A DNA stretch of 64,000 nt from Pararge aegeria (GCF_905163445.1 NC_053199.1:15704001-15768000); one strand, 5' to 3'; counted from the first letter of the stretch, positions 31,576-41,950 are shown. Notes: generated by a model from the letters alone, not told the origin. Program-made: numbers and translations.

Positions 31576-31980
31576 ATTTTTCAAGTATGCCTAGTTTATT
31601 TAGTTTTTAAACGTCAAGTCAGTCTGTTTGTATTGATTATACCACCGATTTGGAGTGCAGATTCCACCGAGACGAACCGACAAGAAACTTAGCAGTTTAG
31701 CGAATTCCAAGGCAGATTGTACTAAAAAGTAATTCTGTTATATATTATATTATTATTATCTATTGCCGCCTCGGAAGGCAGATTCCACCGAGAAGAGCCG
31801 GCAAGAAACTCAGCAGATTGCTCTTTTACAACATCATTTTATAGTTTATCGATCTTAGGTATTTATCTTCCATGACAGCGGCATGCTTCCAAGCAGCCTT
31901 ATCATTAAGAAATTCGTCAATCGTGTAGTGTATTGATTGATTAAATGTGTTTCAATATTTTTTTTAAGCTTAGGTAAAGG
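31576..31980 (-). mobile_element. LINE-2 3' end, two overlapping fragments
   Basis: A diverged 3' UTR at 31600-31700 (TCCACCGAGACGAACCGACA-AGAAACTTAG) is followed by a better one at 31770-31980 (CCGAGAAGAGCCGGCAAGAA, TCATTAAGAAATTCGTCAAT). This could be two insertions or a local duplication. Confidence 0.7.
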
Positions 31981-32239
31981 TAGAGTAGGATGGAAGAGTA
32001 GGCTTGTTCCCATCTATGGGACATGAGTATTGATTAGTATACAGTGTATTTTAAGTATCGTATATAAATGTACGTTAAGGAATTTATGAGCATATTTTGA
32101 AATATTTATAAATAGAATAAATTCTCAGTATTTCCTCTCGCCAAAGGTAGAGATCGCTTCAGCCATAAGACCGCCTTGGCTATGTTTTTATTTCGAAGAA
32201 AAACCAACTTTTTTAAATTTAAGCAATTTAAATATGACT

Positions 32240-32345
32240 TGCTTTAAACAGTGAAGCGCGGTTGACTACGGCGTAAAGCCTTCTCATTCTGAGAGGAAAC
32301 CCGTGCCCTATAGTGAGACGGTAAAGGGTTGATATGATGATAATA
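32240..32345 (+). mobile_element. SINE-C 3' fragment
   Basis: GGTTGACTACGGCGTAAAGC, CTTCTCATTCTGAGAGGAAA, CCCGTGCCCTATAGTGAGAC and TTGATATGATGATA. Confidence 0.7.
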
Positions 32346-32384
32346 TAATTTAGAATATATAATACATATTAGAATATTTAATAG

Positions 32385-32615
32385 GCGAAAGATGCCGTGG
32401 GGTGACCGCAGATCAGAATACAGCCATCGCCCACCATTCATCTTCCCAAGGTTGCTATTAGGTTACTAAGGGAATAACACGGAGCAGCCTCCGTGCTACT
32501 ACTACCATGTACCGCGTTCACCAACCCGTCGCACAGCGTAATGATTTAGGTAACCCCTCCCGTTTGGAGAGGCCTTATGTCCAGAAGTGAGTTATAGTAC
32601 TAGTATGGTTTGATT
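32385..32615 (+). mobile_element. M repeat
   Basis: GCCGTGGGGTGACCGCAGAT, CACGGAGCAGCCTCCGTGCT, CACCAACCCGTCGCACAGCG and GGCCTTATGTCCAGAAGTGA in the order seen at 45828. Confidence 0.65.
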
Positions 32616-33077
32616 TTGTTTTTCGTTTATCTTTAAAATATGCGCATATAACTACATGCTAAGCACCTTGCATAAATTGAAATAGGTAACGAGTCCAATG
32701 GCAGTATAATAAAGACAATAAAGCACCTGAGCTGATCAATTATGGATACGGATCAGGTATTAGCATATCCAGTGCGTCCTATCGCCGGTTTCTCATCAGA
32801 TTGGCGCCTCGCAAACCTATTATTATTGTTATATGCAGATCGGCAATATATTCGCGCGATTTTCGGTTATATGTATTTACTAATATCTGTGCTTCAATAT
32901 CTCGTGTTATCGAAGAAAAAAAATAGCATTTTTTTTGTTTAAGTAATTTAAATCTTTTTTTCTTTTTTCTTTTTTTAGTTTTTCATGTTTATTATTTACC
33001 TCTTTGATGATTTTGTATTTCGGGATGTAAATAAGTTTCTTTTAATGAAAAATATCTTTTGTTTGTTTATATATTAT
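32616..33077. other. no gene seen
   Basis: AT-rich with T runs. The 66-codon ORF at 32742 has no motif. Confidence 0.3.
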
Positions 33078-33495
33078 ACTAGCTTTTGCCCGCGGCTTCG
33101 CTCACGTTAAGTTTTATTTTTGATTTGTTAAATTTACTACGAAGGGTTAAAAAATACATGGTCATACCAATTTTTATGACAATCGGTTGAACGGGGCGGA
33201 AGTCGATACTTGACAGCGCCGCCTGGTGGGGAGTTACATCAATGGACATAGCATGTTCGTTTTCTCCGTGGAAAAATACATGGTCATACCAATTTTTATG
33301 ACAATCGGTTGAACGGGGCGGAAGTCGATACTTGACAGCGCCGCCTGGTGGGGAGTTACATCAATGGGCATAGCATATAAACCTTCTCCGTGAAAAAATA
33401 CATAAGCATACCAATTTTCATAATGATCGGTCAAATAGTTTCTGAGTTTATCGATGACATATATACAAACATCCTCTTTTATATATATAGATTCT
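33078..33495 (+). mobile_element. TAGR element with internal tandem repeat
   Basis: Starts CTAGCTTTTGCCCGCGGCTT-CGCTCACG. It ends with TTTCTGAGTTTATCGATGAC and CCTCTTTTATATATATAGAT. The middle is expanded by 122-base units (see next entry). Confidence 0.75.
33155..33419 (+). repeat. 122-bp tandem repeat, 2.2 units
   Basis: TACATGGTCATACCAATTTT, GGTTGAACGGGGCGGAAGTC and CAGCGCCGCCTGGTGGGGAG recur at exact 122-base spacing (33155 and 33277). A third, diverged start (TACATAAGCATACC) is at 33399. Confidence 0.9.
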
Positions 33496-33554
33496 ATGTT
33501 ATTGTTCTTTTTATGATTATTTTGTTATTGTTTAGTCGCGAGGATTCAGTGACG

Positions 33555-33740
33555 ACGAAGATAATGGGGCTGGCTGAAAACCAGTGCTGCGCGTTTTAGT
33601 TTGCAGCTATACTGAGCCAGCTCCTGTGTCACACATTTTTGTATTAATTTTTATACTTTAACAATTATTTTATTTCACAAATGTAACATTTTACACAAAT
33701 GTGTGACAATAAATACGATTTTTCTTTCTTTCTTTAAATA
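33555..33740 (+). mobile_element. LINE-5 3' end
   Basis: GGGGCTGGCTGAAAACCAGT, GAGCCAGCTCCTGTGTCACA, TTTACACAAATGTGTGACAA-TAAATACG and a (TTTC)n tail at 33721-33736. Reversed copy at 18361. No coding region is visible in either. Confidence 0.7.
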
Positions 33741-33780
33741 TCACTTGGTTTAAACGGTGAAGGAAAACATTTCGAGGAAA

Positions 33781-33990
33781 TGCTTTCTGAGTTCGGTTCG
33801 ATTCCCACAACTTGAAAATGCTTATGACGTGATTAATATGAATGTTTATCAGTGTGTGTGTTTATCTTTATATTATATGTGTTTATGTATATTGCATTAC
33901 AATATTCATCAGTCCTCTGAGTACCCATAATACAAGCTACGCTTACTTTAAGGCTAGATGGCCATGTGTGTCGTAGTATATTTATATTAA
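33781..33990 (+). mobile_element. SINE-A, head partly deleted
   Basis: TGCTTTCTGAGTTCGGTTCG-ATTCCC keeps the B box. AATATTCATCAGTCCTCTGA, AATACAAGCTACGCTTACTT and GATGGCCATGTGTG follow. Confidence 0.85.
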
Positions 33991-34004
33991 AAAAAGGTGT
34001 GTGT

Positions 34005-34115
34005 ACTTATCTGCACGCGTTAGAAATTATACTCCTTTGGCGTAACAAGATAAAAATCGTTTCAAACATTTCATCTTTCGCCTTATTCTAAGTTTAAGTG
34101 TTTTAAGTTAAGTGA
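34005..34115 (-). mobile_element. MITE-F end fragment
   Basis: ACTCCTTTGGCGTAACAAGA and TCTTTCGCCTTATTCTAAG are the reverse of the right part of 31260-31575. TGTGTGTACTTATCTGCACG retains the adjoining palindrome in worn form. Confidence 0.6.
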
Positions 34116-34164
34116 TAAATCAAAACCCTGGTAGGGGCGATTTGGTAATTAATAATTTCACCCG

Positions 34165-34365
34165 CGGAATGTTGGTAGATTTTTTTATCAAACTTTTCCC
34201 ATTTTCCCCATTTTATGGTACGTAAACGTTTGGATTAGAGGTAAAATAGTTACTGTTAACTGCTAAATGAAAAAAAGTGACTAACCTAAAAAAAAATACT
34301 AAATAGGAGTGATTTTTGATGCTTCAATATTAGTTGTAACAACGGTTTCTGTTAGTTCTTCAATT
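34165..34365 (-). mobile_element. S repeat
   Basis: Reverse complement reads CTAACAGAAACCGTTGTTAC, ATATTGAAGCATCAAAAATC and CACTCCTATTTAGTATTT, then GGTTAGTCACTTTTTTTCAT, TTTACGTACCATAAAATGGG and GAAAATGGGAAAAG. Distal part shared with 51365. Confidence 0.5.
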
Positions 34366-34369
34366 AAAC

Positions 34370-34660
34370 ATGAAAACAAAAATCCTCACTTTCAATATCG
34401 TGTACATTATTCTACTAGTCAAATCCTTTCATTTGATACGATAGTTAGCGAGTTATAAACAATGTAAACAGCCATTTTGTAGCGGCGGCCATCTTTGACC
34501 GATTTACACCAAACATAGTCAAGAACACTACAGACTAATTAACCTTTCAAACAAAAAAAAAACAAAATCAAAATTGGTGCGAGACATACGATGCCACAGA
34601 CAGACACACACACACAGACAAGTCAAACTTATAACACCCCGTCGTTTTTGCATCGATGAG
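34370..34660 (-). mobile_element. R repeat, copy 1
   Basis: Contains CAATATCGTGTACATTATTC, GCGGCGGCCATCTTTGACCG, ACATACGATGCCACAGACAG and ACACCCCGTCGTTTTTGCAT. It is the opposite orientation of 35030-35395, so the pair forms a long imperfect inverted repeat. No ORF. Confidence 0.65.
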
Positions 34661-35029
34661 TTAAAATAGAATTAGTGAATTTTTGAAATGACTTCCTACA
34701 CGTTAATTATCAGGAGAGGTTAGTAGGCAACCGCTTGTAGCTACTATAACATTCCTTTCTATACTAGTATGTGTTCGGTTCCCACAAACAAGTTTTCATG
34801 TGCCAATAAAATAAGCCCGTATCTTATCCAAATACTATCCGCGCCCATAAACTGCACCCGTGCAGATTCGGGAACCTCCTGGGACTTCGGAACGATATGA
34901 TATTAGCATAAGCCACATCCCACGTGATGTTATTATGGTAATATCCAACATAGGGATCAGTGTCTTGCTTGTCATGTATTTCTTGTCGGATTTTGCATCG
35001 AGGCTATTTGTGACTGCTATTTGACTTAG
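34661..35029. other. spacer between the two R copies
   Basis: No coding or repeat block recognised. It forms the loop of the imperfect inverted pair. Confidence 0.35.
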
Positions 35030-35395
35030 TGCTGATTTTTATTATTAACCCCCGCCGCAAAAACGACGGCTGAGTGTGAGTGCGTGTGTGTGTGGGTGGG
35101 TGTGTGGGTGTGTGTGTGGGTGTGTGGGTGTGGGTGTGTGTGTGTGTATGTGTGTCTGTGTGTTTCTTTCTGTGGCATCGTAGCGGCCGATAGACGGAAC
35201 CGATTTTAATTTTGTTTTTTATTGTTTCAAAGGTGAATTAGTCGGTGTTCATAGCTACGTTTGATGAAAATCAAATCTCACTTTCACTCTCTCAATATGG
35301 CTATTGGGGATGAATTAAAGGGCTTAACTAGTAGAATAATGTATACGATATTGAGAGGTGGAGGATTTTCAATTATACTATTTTTTTTTGCATAT
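35030..35395 (+). mobile_element. R repeat, copy 2, with GT microsatellite
   Basis: CCCCCGCCGCAAAAACGACG, then an expanded (GT/GGGT)n tract at about 35075-35163. TCTGTGGCATCGTAGCGGCC, AAAGGTGAATTAGTCGGTGT and AGAATAATGTATACGATATT follow, ending near GGTGGAGGATTTTC. The GT tract occupies the place of the short CA tract in copy 1. Confidence 0.7.
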
Positions 35396-36069
35396 AAACT
35401 AAGTTATTGACAGTAAACCAGTGAGACACATGCGATATAGCACAGTTTACATCGTAAAATTTGTCTTTATTTCTATCAGTCTTAAAAATGAGTGATGTAT
35501 CTGCAAACAGTACAATGTAACAAGTATTGTTTAACATTTGTTACATTTATTGACCAAATAAAAAAAATTCAAACATACAAAACAATTATAAAATGCATTT
35601 AGGTAGGTATATCGGTTTTATTGAATATGAGTCATTTTTGATCTCCATTAGTTAATGCGGTAACAAACGATTATGAATATGATAAAATTTCAACTGTGCG
35701 TAATTCAAATGCACCGCTGAACGTACAATTGACATTGATGAATTGATGACATTGTATGATTGTACACACAATGTCTTAGATCATTAAGTTGCCATCAATA
35801 TACGATAACTTACAAGCACGCAGTAATATTAAGTTTTTCCGTATTAGGCCCGTTTACTGAGCTCATTCTTTATGGCCTACCAACTTGTAAATAGGTTTCT
35901 ATCGCTTGATATACTGACATTTACACAGACTCGAACTTCGAGAAAAGACATCATGGATACAATCTATATATTAATACGTGAAGCAACAACTTTCTACAGG
36001 TTTTTTCGAAAATTGCGCGGACGGAAGTATATGAAATGTATCATTTTCTTAAAATATATAGGTATATAA
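35396..36069. other. no gene seen
   Basis: AT-rich, no repeat block shared with the window. Candidate low-copy DNA. Confidence 0.3.
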
Positions 36070-36290
36070 ATATATATACTACGACAATACACGCATAGCC
36101 ATCTAGCCCCAAAGAAAGCGTAGCTGGCTTTATGGGTACTAAGATGACTGATGAATATTTTAAATAAATACTTATAAAATACAGATAAACACCCATCCAT
36201 CACACAAACATTTTCCAGTTGTGGGAATCGAACCCACGGCCTTGGACTCAGAAAGCAGGGTCGCTGCCTGCTGCGCCAATCGGCCGCCAA
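36070..36290 (-). mobile_element. SINE-A, near complete
   Basis: Reverse complement: GGCGGCCGATTGGCGCAGCA, GCGACCCTGCTTTCTGAGTC, GTGGGTTCGATTCCCACAAC, CATCAGTCATCTTAGTACCC, GGCTAGATGGCTATGCGTGT and GTCGTAGTATATATATT. Head and B box are intact. The middle AACATGAATG block is shortened. Confidence 0.9.
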
Positions 36291-36477
36291 AACCTCATTT
36301 AAATAAAAAAAAAATAACATAAAACATATATATATATATATATTGAGGAGGTGGCCTGGATGTGTAATGCAGCTAGGGTATCAACACAAGTTGCATCCCA
36401 CACAAGTGACCATCCAAGCCTCCAAGGTATGAGTGTCATACCATCAGGTCTCTAATTAGTATATACATTTAAGACCT

Positions 36478-36725
36478 TTTGAACCGGTGATGGCCTAGTG
36501 GATAGGAGGTGTACTTCACTATCGGGGGCCGAGATCGAATCCCAGCACGCACCTCTAACTTTAAGGAAAACATCGTGAGGAATCCTGCGTGCCTGAGAGT
36601 TCTCTATAATGTTCTCAAAGATGTGTGGAATCCGCACGGGGCCAGCGTCTTCCCCCCTTCTCATTGTGGAGGTTGTGGAAGGAGACCAGTGCCCTGTAGT
36701 GGGCCGGTTATGGCTTTATTAGATA
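36478..36725 (+). mobile_element. SINE-C with intact head
   Basis: A box GATGGCCTAGTGGATAGGAG, B box GAGATCGAATCCCAGC, CACGCACCTCTAACTTTAAG, GAAAACATCGTGAGGAATCC, GTGTGGAATCCGCACGGGGC, CTTCTCATTGTGGAGG and CCCTGTAGTGGGCCGG. It then leads into an AT tail. Confidence 0.85.
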
Positions 36726-36824
36726 TGATTATAATATTTATATAATATATATATATAATATTTTTTGTATTATAACTTATTGGAAAAAAACAGGCAAATT
36801 GACCGCAACGGTAAATTGCTTGAC

Positions 36825-36990
36825 GGTACTTACTTATTGAAAGGTTGGTAATAAAACGCGGCCCCACAGGCTAAGCAGACCAGAGAAATTCCAGAAATTA
36901 TAGTTTCTAAATTGTCCCTAAAAGGAATCGAACGCGGGAAATCCCACATATAACACCAAAGCGCTTATCATTGCGCCAGGGAGGTCAAGT
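36825..36990 (-). mobile_element. SINE-B 5' half
   Basis: Reverse complement starts TGACCTCCCTGGCGCAATGA, then TCCCGCGTTCGATTCC (B box), TTTAGGGACAATTTAGAAAC and TCTGGTCTGCTTAGCC. Confidence 0.8.
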
Positions 36991-38159
36991 AATGTACGGT
37001 GAAACCAATGCGTGATAAATCATCTAGCGCCGCTTTTACGCGCGAAAAATCTTCAGCCTCTTAGATGTTACGTACGCGACGTGGTGGCGCCTACAAATAC
37101 CCACTAATATTATGCGCAAGATTTGATGATTTTGCAGGTGTTCCCTTTTTATTATATTTAAAATGTTAACGTCATGCAATAAGGTATCTAGTTTATTGAT
37201 CTACACTATCGCTTTTAGTACGCGTAATATTGACCATAACTACGCTAGCGAATATTAACAAAGAATAGAAAAGAGAAATAATAGAAATATCCTTTAAAAA
37301 AGTATCATACCTACACTTATATAAAATTTAAACTCAATGTAGGTATTGACTAAACTTAGCTGCATACATTATTAGCAATACAAATATGTACATTTAAATT
37401 AGATGAATAAATACATTGTGCGAGTGACAAAGGAAAAATAAAGAAACATTTTATTTATTTGCAAGTGAATAAAAGTAGGTAATTAGTTTAAGATATAAAT
37501 AGGCATCTAGGGTCTTTTGTGGGAATAGACATTTTATTTATGGGAATAAATGTCTTTAAACCTTAACCAATTTGCGAAGACCGAACATATTTCGATAGTG
37601 CTTTTGCTTTTTGCAAAATGACTACACGCGATTATTATTACGCGATCTACCAAGGACTGCGGGGCAATAAATAACAATATTGCATTGAATAAACCACAGC
37701 TTATGATAAGTTAATTAATTTTACACTCCGCTCTGTTGTACTAAATAAATGATTGGAACGCGAGTATTAATACGAGATGTCAAGTGCGCGGCGCCAACTT
37801 AAGATTGATTCTCTCGATAGCGAATGTGTTTCAATATTAGATTGATATTGGTGTATGATGGATTGGAAGCCCCGGTTTTCCAACATATTTCGCCATACGC
37901 TCAATAATTTTCTCGCAGTCCCCTAATTTTTTATTGATTATGTGTTTATTCATTCATTGCATGGCTTTCTTGAAATCAGATTTTTCTAGTATAGTTTTTT
38001 CTTAAAGTTTTCTAGCTTTTGACTGCGACCACTGTATTAAAACAGTATGGAAACTACGATCAAACACACAGATGCACGAACCGACGAGGCCCCAAAGCTA
38101 TTATCGCAGGATTGTTGTAGAAGATACTAGCTGTGGGGTCTCGACGGTGAATGCATCTC
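36991..38159. other. no gene; largely low-copy-looking AT-rich DNA
   Basis: No repeat blocks recognised. 37740-37930 (AACGCGAGTATTAATACGAG, GCGCGGCGCCAACTTAAGAT) is less AT-biased and may be unique non-coding sequence. Confidence 0.3.
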
Positions 38160-38640
38160 TGTAAGTATGCTGTTTTGAACGTTTTTTCGCAATTTCCATG
38201 CCGCTTTCTATACTTCCATACCTTCTGTTATATATGTATATATTAAAACGCACTTGGCACTACCTATCAAGTTGTTTTGCCCATTCTCTTGCAAGAGTTC
38301 CCCAGGGAGTCAAGGAATGCTGCGCGTTGCTCTGCTACTCCTTTACATCGGATCATTACGTTTGTCGGTGTTTCATCTATCTCCATGCATTCTGGCAAGA
38401 TCTCCTTTGTTTACGTTAGTTCATAGCTCTGAGTATGTAACTTTAGAGTATATATGTATATATTTGCACGCTCTTGGCACTATCCCGTTCTCTTGCTGTA
38501 AGTCCTATCTACAAATGTTGCCTGTAAGAGATTACTTGCAGCAATAAGGTCGCATTTACATGCCTACAGTGTTCTTTACTGTAAACTTCTTACTGTATCT
38601 TTTCCTTTACGTTTTGCGTGCAATAAAGAGTTTCTTTTGC
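38160..38640 (+). mobile_element. probable retroelement 3' UTR
   Basis: Not matched elsewhere in the window. It ends TTTGCGTGCAATAAAGAGTT, like other LINE 3' ends here. A block (CTTGGCACTAYC followed by CTCTTGC) occurs twice at about 38255 and 38475, next to TATATATGTATATAT, which suggests an internal duplication of ~220 bases. ORFs across it lack motifs. Confidence 0.4.
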
Positions 38641-38879
38641 TACATTTTTAGCTTAAATATATTAACTGTGCTGCGACTTTGTCTGCGACTAAACTACCAC
38701 TATGTCATAAATCATATCGATTAAGACTATCTTTGTTTCTGTATAATCTAACTCTTTGCCATCAATTTCATCCAGAATCTTTCAGCCATTCTATAGTGAT
38801 TCTGTAACAAACATCCATACAATCTGTGTGTGTGTATTTTTGTGTTCTTGCACATACCTAAAACATCCGAAGTGACTAC

Positions 38880-38990
38880 AAAAATTAACCGGGGTAAAGT
38901 AACTACAAAAATTCTGACTACAAATTTCAAAAGTGCTTATATAGTTGGCCTACTTGGAATAAATAAATTTGAATTAAATGCCACTGATAT
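38880..38990 (+). mobile_element. LINE-2 tail fragment
   Basis: ATTTCAAAAGTGCTTATATA, GTTGGCCTACTTGGAATAAA and TAAATTTGAATTAAAT. Confidence 0.6.
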
Positions 38991-39184
38991 ATTAATAAAG
39001 TTTTTATTTTAATTTTAAATTAAGATAGCAGGAAAACATAACTTTTCACCTTTTTTCCAGCCAGTTGTCAAACAGGTCTAAATTGGCAAATCGTACGGAG
39101 GAAATGTAACAGTCTAAATAAATACGAGTATATTACATTTCTTCATTTGAAAGTAGTTTGTCATTTAACTTAATCGAATAAGTT

Positions 39185-39529
39185 TATTATCAAAATTAAG
39201 CTTAATTTGCTATACTCCGCGAAAAGCAGGAGAATCTGTGTGGTGTAATTTATAATTTCTTCAATCCTTATACCCCACACCAAACAGATCTTCGGCAATA
39301 TACCCTCTACGATTGACTGAACAATGAATAATTGTTAAGTAACAATTATTCATTGTAAAGTCAACATCTCCTGATGATGCTCCGGTTTCGGAGCGAAACG
39401 TGCGTAGAGGGTATATTGCCGAAGATCTGTTTGGTGTGGGGTATAAGGATTGAAGAAATTATAAATTACACCACACAGATTCTCCTGCTTTTCGCGGAGT
39501 ATAGCAAATTAAGCTTAATTTTGATAATA
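39185..39529. mobile_element. G foldback element with 127-bp perfect arms
   Basis: The left arm (39185-39311) and right arm (39403-39529) are exact reverse complements by my base-by-base check. The arms run from TATTATCAAAATTAAGC to ATATACCCTCTACG. The 91-base loop contains a second perfect hairpin (39321-39356) and the CCTGATGATGCTCCGGTTTC-GGAGCGAAACGTG block. The sequence to the right (GGATTTCCGCAAAGTAACGC, to ~39570) is shared with 11901 and 16485 and probably belongs to the element. No ORF. Confidence 0.9.
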
Positions 39530-39570
39530 TATCATGGATTTCCGCAAAGTAACGCCTGCTTCTATCCAAT

Positions 39571-40523
39571 ATCGAATAAGTTTTATTATAACTAAAGGTT
39601 AATTTAATTCGTCTCCTTCTTAAAGTGCCACCTTCTGTCGAGGGTCGGCGATCATTAAAGCAACTTGAATCTTAGATGGAGAAGAAGGAACGATTGCTGT
39701 TTCCAAACCATTGGCGTAGGTATATCAGCCAAGATGTTCTTTTGCGTCGCCCGCTTCGTTTTCCTAGGATCTTGTCCATGTATCATGAGTTGTAGAAATT
39801 AGTATTTTCAAGCTTTGTTTTCTTTACTTAATATGCAACTCAATTTCTTCTTTATGCCCGGCTACGTTTTTTTTTTCGTCTCTCTAGGATATCCTTAACA
39901 TTCTCCTGCATACCCACATTTCGAAGGCTTATATCTTATATCTTAGTTCAATTGGCAATCATAAACAATATTTCACGTCTAAACAGACAATAAATAATCT
40001 ATTGTAATGGATACCTAATTACATATTTTCTGCAAATCTAAAGGTTAGTAATAAGTTATAATATTGTAGTGTCACTTAATAATAATAAAGCTAAAGAGTT
40101 TGTTTGTTTGCTTGAATGCGCTAATCTCTGGAACTATAGCAGTACGTTACGTACCTTTCTCAAAAATCTTTTTTGCGATTGCAAGCCTGATTTTTGGAAA
40201 GACATTATGAGAATATTTTTTTTAATTATACCCCTAACGTGGTTAAATAGACTTTTCAAATTATATTCATGAAAATTGCTATTTAGGTTGGCAGTTAAAA
40301 TGGTGAAATAGGTGTTTGAGAATTTAAAAAACTACTACGTAACGAATAAGCGTTCTCCACTTTTTTACCCCAGTTAACTAAGGGATGAAAGTTCAATTGT
40401 AAGCACGCGCCACTAACAGTAAGAATATCTTTCTCGAATTTGATATCTAATTCTTGCGAAAGGAATTAATATTAAGGTCTCAGCTGGTGGTAAGTTTTAA
40501 CAAGGTGGTGAATTGTTATACCT
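39571..40523. other. no gene seen
   Basis: AT-rich. No motif in the short ORFs. Confidence 0.3.
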
Positions 40524-40568
40524 GAAATCTGTCCCAAACCAACTTAAGTTGGGTTTGGGACAGATTTC
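40524..40568. repeat. 45-bp near-perfect palindrome
   Basis: GAAATCTGTCCCAAACC and its reverse complement surround AACTTAAGTT, with a single unpaired G. Two 66-codon ORFs on opposite strands run through it because of the symmetry. Confidence 0.85.
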
Positions 40569-40984
40569 GCAAAAAATCATCCACTTATCTGCAGTACGGG
40601 TTTCCAACTCTACGAATAGCGCAGGTGGAAAAAAAGATGCAATGGATCGGGGGATATTCCGTGGACTAGCGGAATTAAGTTTGTATATGAAACGCATCAG
40701 AAGTTATACTTAGCCGAAGTCGCGAAATCTAGTCTAGTTTTAAATAAACTAATAAGGTCAGATAAGAATCTTGTGGGAATTATCGAGGCTTAAAGGGATT
40801 ATAATCACCGTTATAGTGTTATCTAGTGTTTATGATTTAAATAGAAGTGTTATTGATTCAACTTAAATACTAATAATTGTAGGTAGAAGCAACCACTTTC
40901 CGTGGTTGACTAGTGACATAAGACATCGTCCGAGGAAGTAGAAGCTGGGGTAGTTACAGGCACAGGTGGCTTAACACCTACGAT

Positions 40985-41330
40985 TCAGGTAATATGATTC
41001 CTAAGGTAATTTTGGACCTACCAATGCATAAGTTTAAAGAATGTGTTAAAACACATTTATTACAGCGAGGTTATTATACAATCGATGAATTTCTTAATGA
41101 CAAGGTTGCTTGGAAGTGACCGGCTCCGCTTTCATCTCTCACAAGATAGAAAAATGAATTTAAAAATGTAAAATGTTAATTGTTGATATTGGAAAAGAGC
41201 AACTGCTGAGTTTCTTGCCGGCTTCTTCTCGGCAGAATCTGCTTTCCGAACCGGTGGTATAGTCACTACACACAGACAGATTTGACGTTTCGGACGATTA
41301 GGCCTACTTGAAATAAATGAGTTTTGAATT
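40985..41330 (+). mobile_element. LINE-2 3' end, reference copy
   Basis: The reading frame ends LPMHKFKECVKTHLLQRGYY-TIDEFLNDKVAWK-stop (stop at 41117). This is a non-LTR RT C-terminal tail of the CR1/Jockey-like pattern. The 3' UTR follows: CGGCTCCGCTTTCATCTCTC, GAGTTTCTTGCCGGCTTCTT, CTTTCCGAACCGGTGGTATA, AGGCCTACTTGAAATAAATG and a TTTTGAATTATGAATTTTTT tail. RT core absent. Other copies: 10650, 26140/26755, 51535 (+); 2491, 31576 (-). Confidence 0.85.
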
Positions 41331-41469
41331 ATGAATTTTTTGACAAGGGGCGTAACTTTGTAGTTGTTCCTTACGTGACCTGCGCAGGGTTGCTCTATTT
41401 ATAGTCGATGTTTTTTTAGTTAACTGCTTGGGTCTTTAATCATAACTATAAATAATATTTAATTGAAAA

Positions 41470-41610
41470 TTAAAAAAAACACCCGTTCAATATGTGTACA
41501 TTATTCTTCTGGTCCATGTCCTGGCCTTTTCATTTGATACCCATATCGAGGGAAATGAAATTCGTCAATTTATGACGGCGGCCATCTTTGACGGATTTTC
41601 ATCAAAGTTA
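41470..41610 (-). mobile_element. R repeat, end fragment
   Basis: TCAATATGTGTACATTATTC, CCTTTTCATTTGATACCC and GACGGCGGCCATCTTTGACG align with 34385-34510. Confidence 0.6.
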
Positions 41611-41714
41611 CTATATCTGCAAAGCTAACAACTTCGCCCCACCTCTATGATCTATCGCGTTACTAAATTTTATTACCTATTTATGCCGTGTAAAAACTGA
41701 ATAGGAGTTAATGC

Positions 41715-41805
41715 TGCTGATTTATCCCTAACAGGTTAGTCCGCTACCATCTTAAACTCTATTATCTGTCTCCAATTGAGAATGCAGCAAAGGACTAACT
41801 TAACT
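41715..41805 (+). mobile_element. SINE-B 3' fragment
   Basis: CCCTAACAGGTTAGTCCGCT-ACCATCTTA and AAAGGACTAACTT. Confidence 0.6.
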
Positions 41806-41907
41806 TCTATTAGAATGAAAGTAAATAACGAGGGCTTCTTCAACATCATCAATCTTCAGAAAATAAGAAGAGCCAAGAACCAAGCGAGAAAGAACATAAC
41901 AGAATTT

Positions 41908-41950
41908 AATGGAACGGAATTGAACGGAACGGAACGTAACAGAACAGAAC
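41908..41950 (+). repeat. GGAAC-type minisatellite
   Basis: Runs of GGAACGGAATTGAAC, GGAACGGAACG and AGAACAGAAC. An ORF through it (TELNGTERNRTE) is repeat-derived. Confidence 0.75.

Noticed and set aside
38198..38547. Overlapping 73- and 97-codon ORFs
   Set aside because: They lie in a probable retroelement 3' UTR with an internal duplication. Cys/Leu-rich but no domain or signal.
40497..40713. Mirror-image 66-codon ORFs
   Set aside because: Their similarity is produced by the 45-bp palindrome, not by coding.
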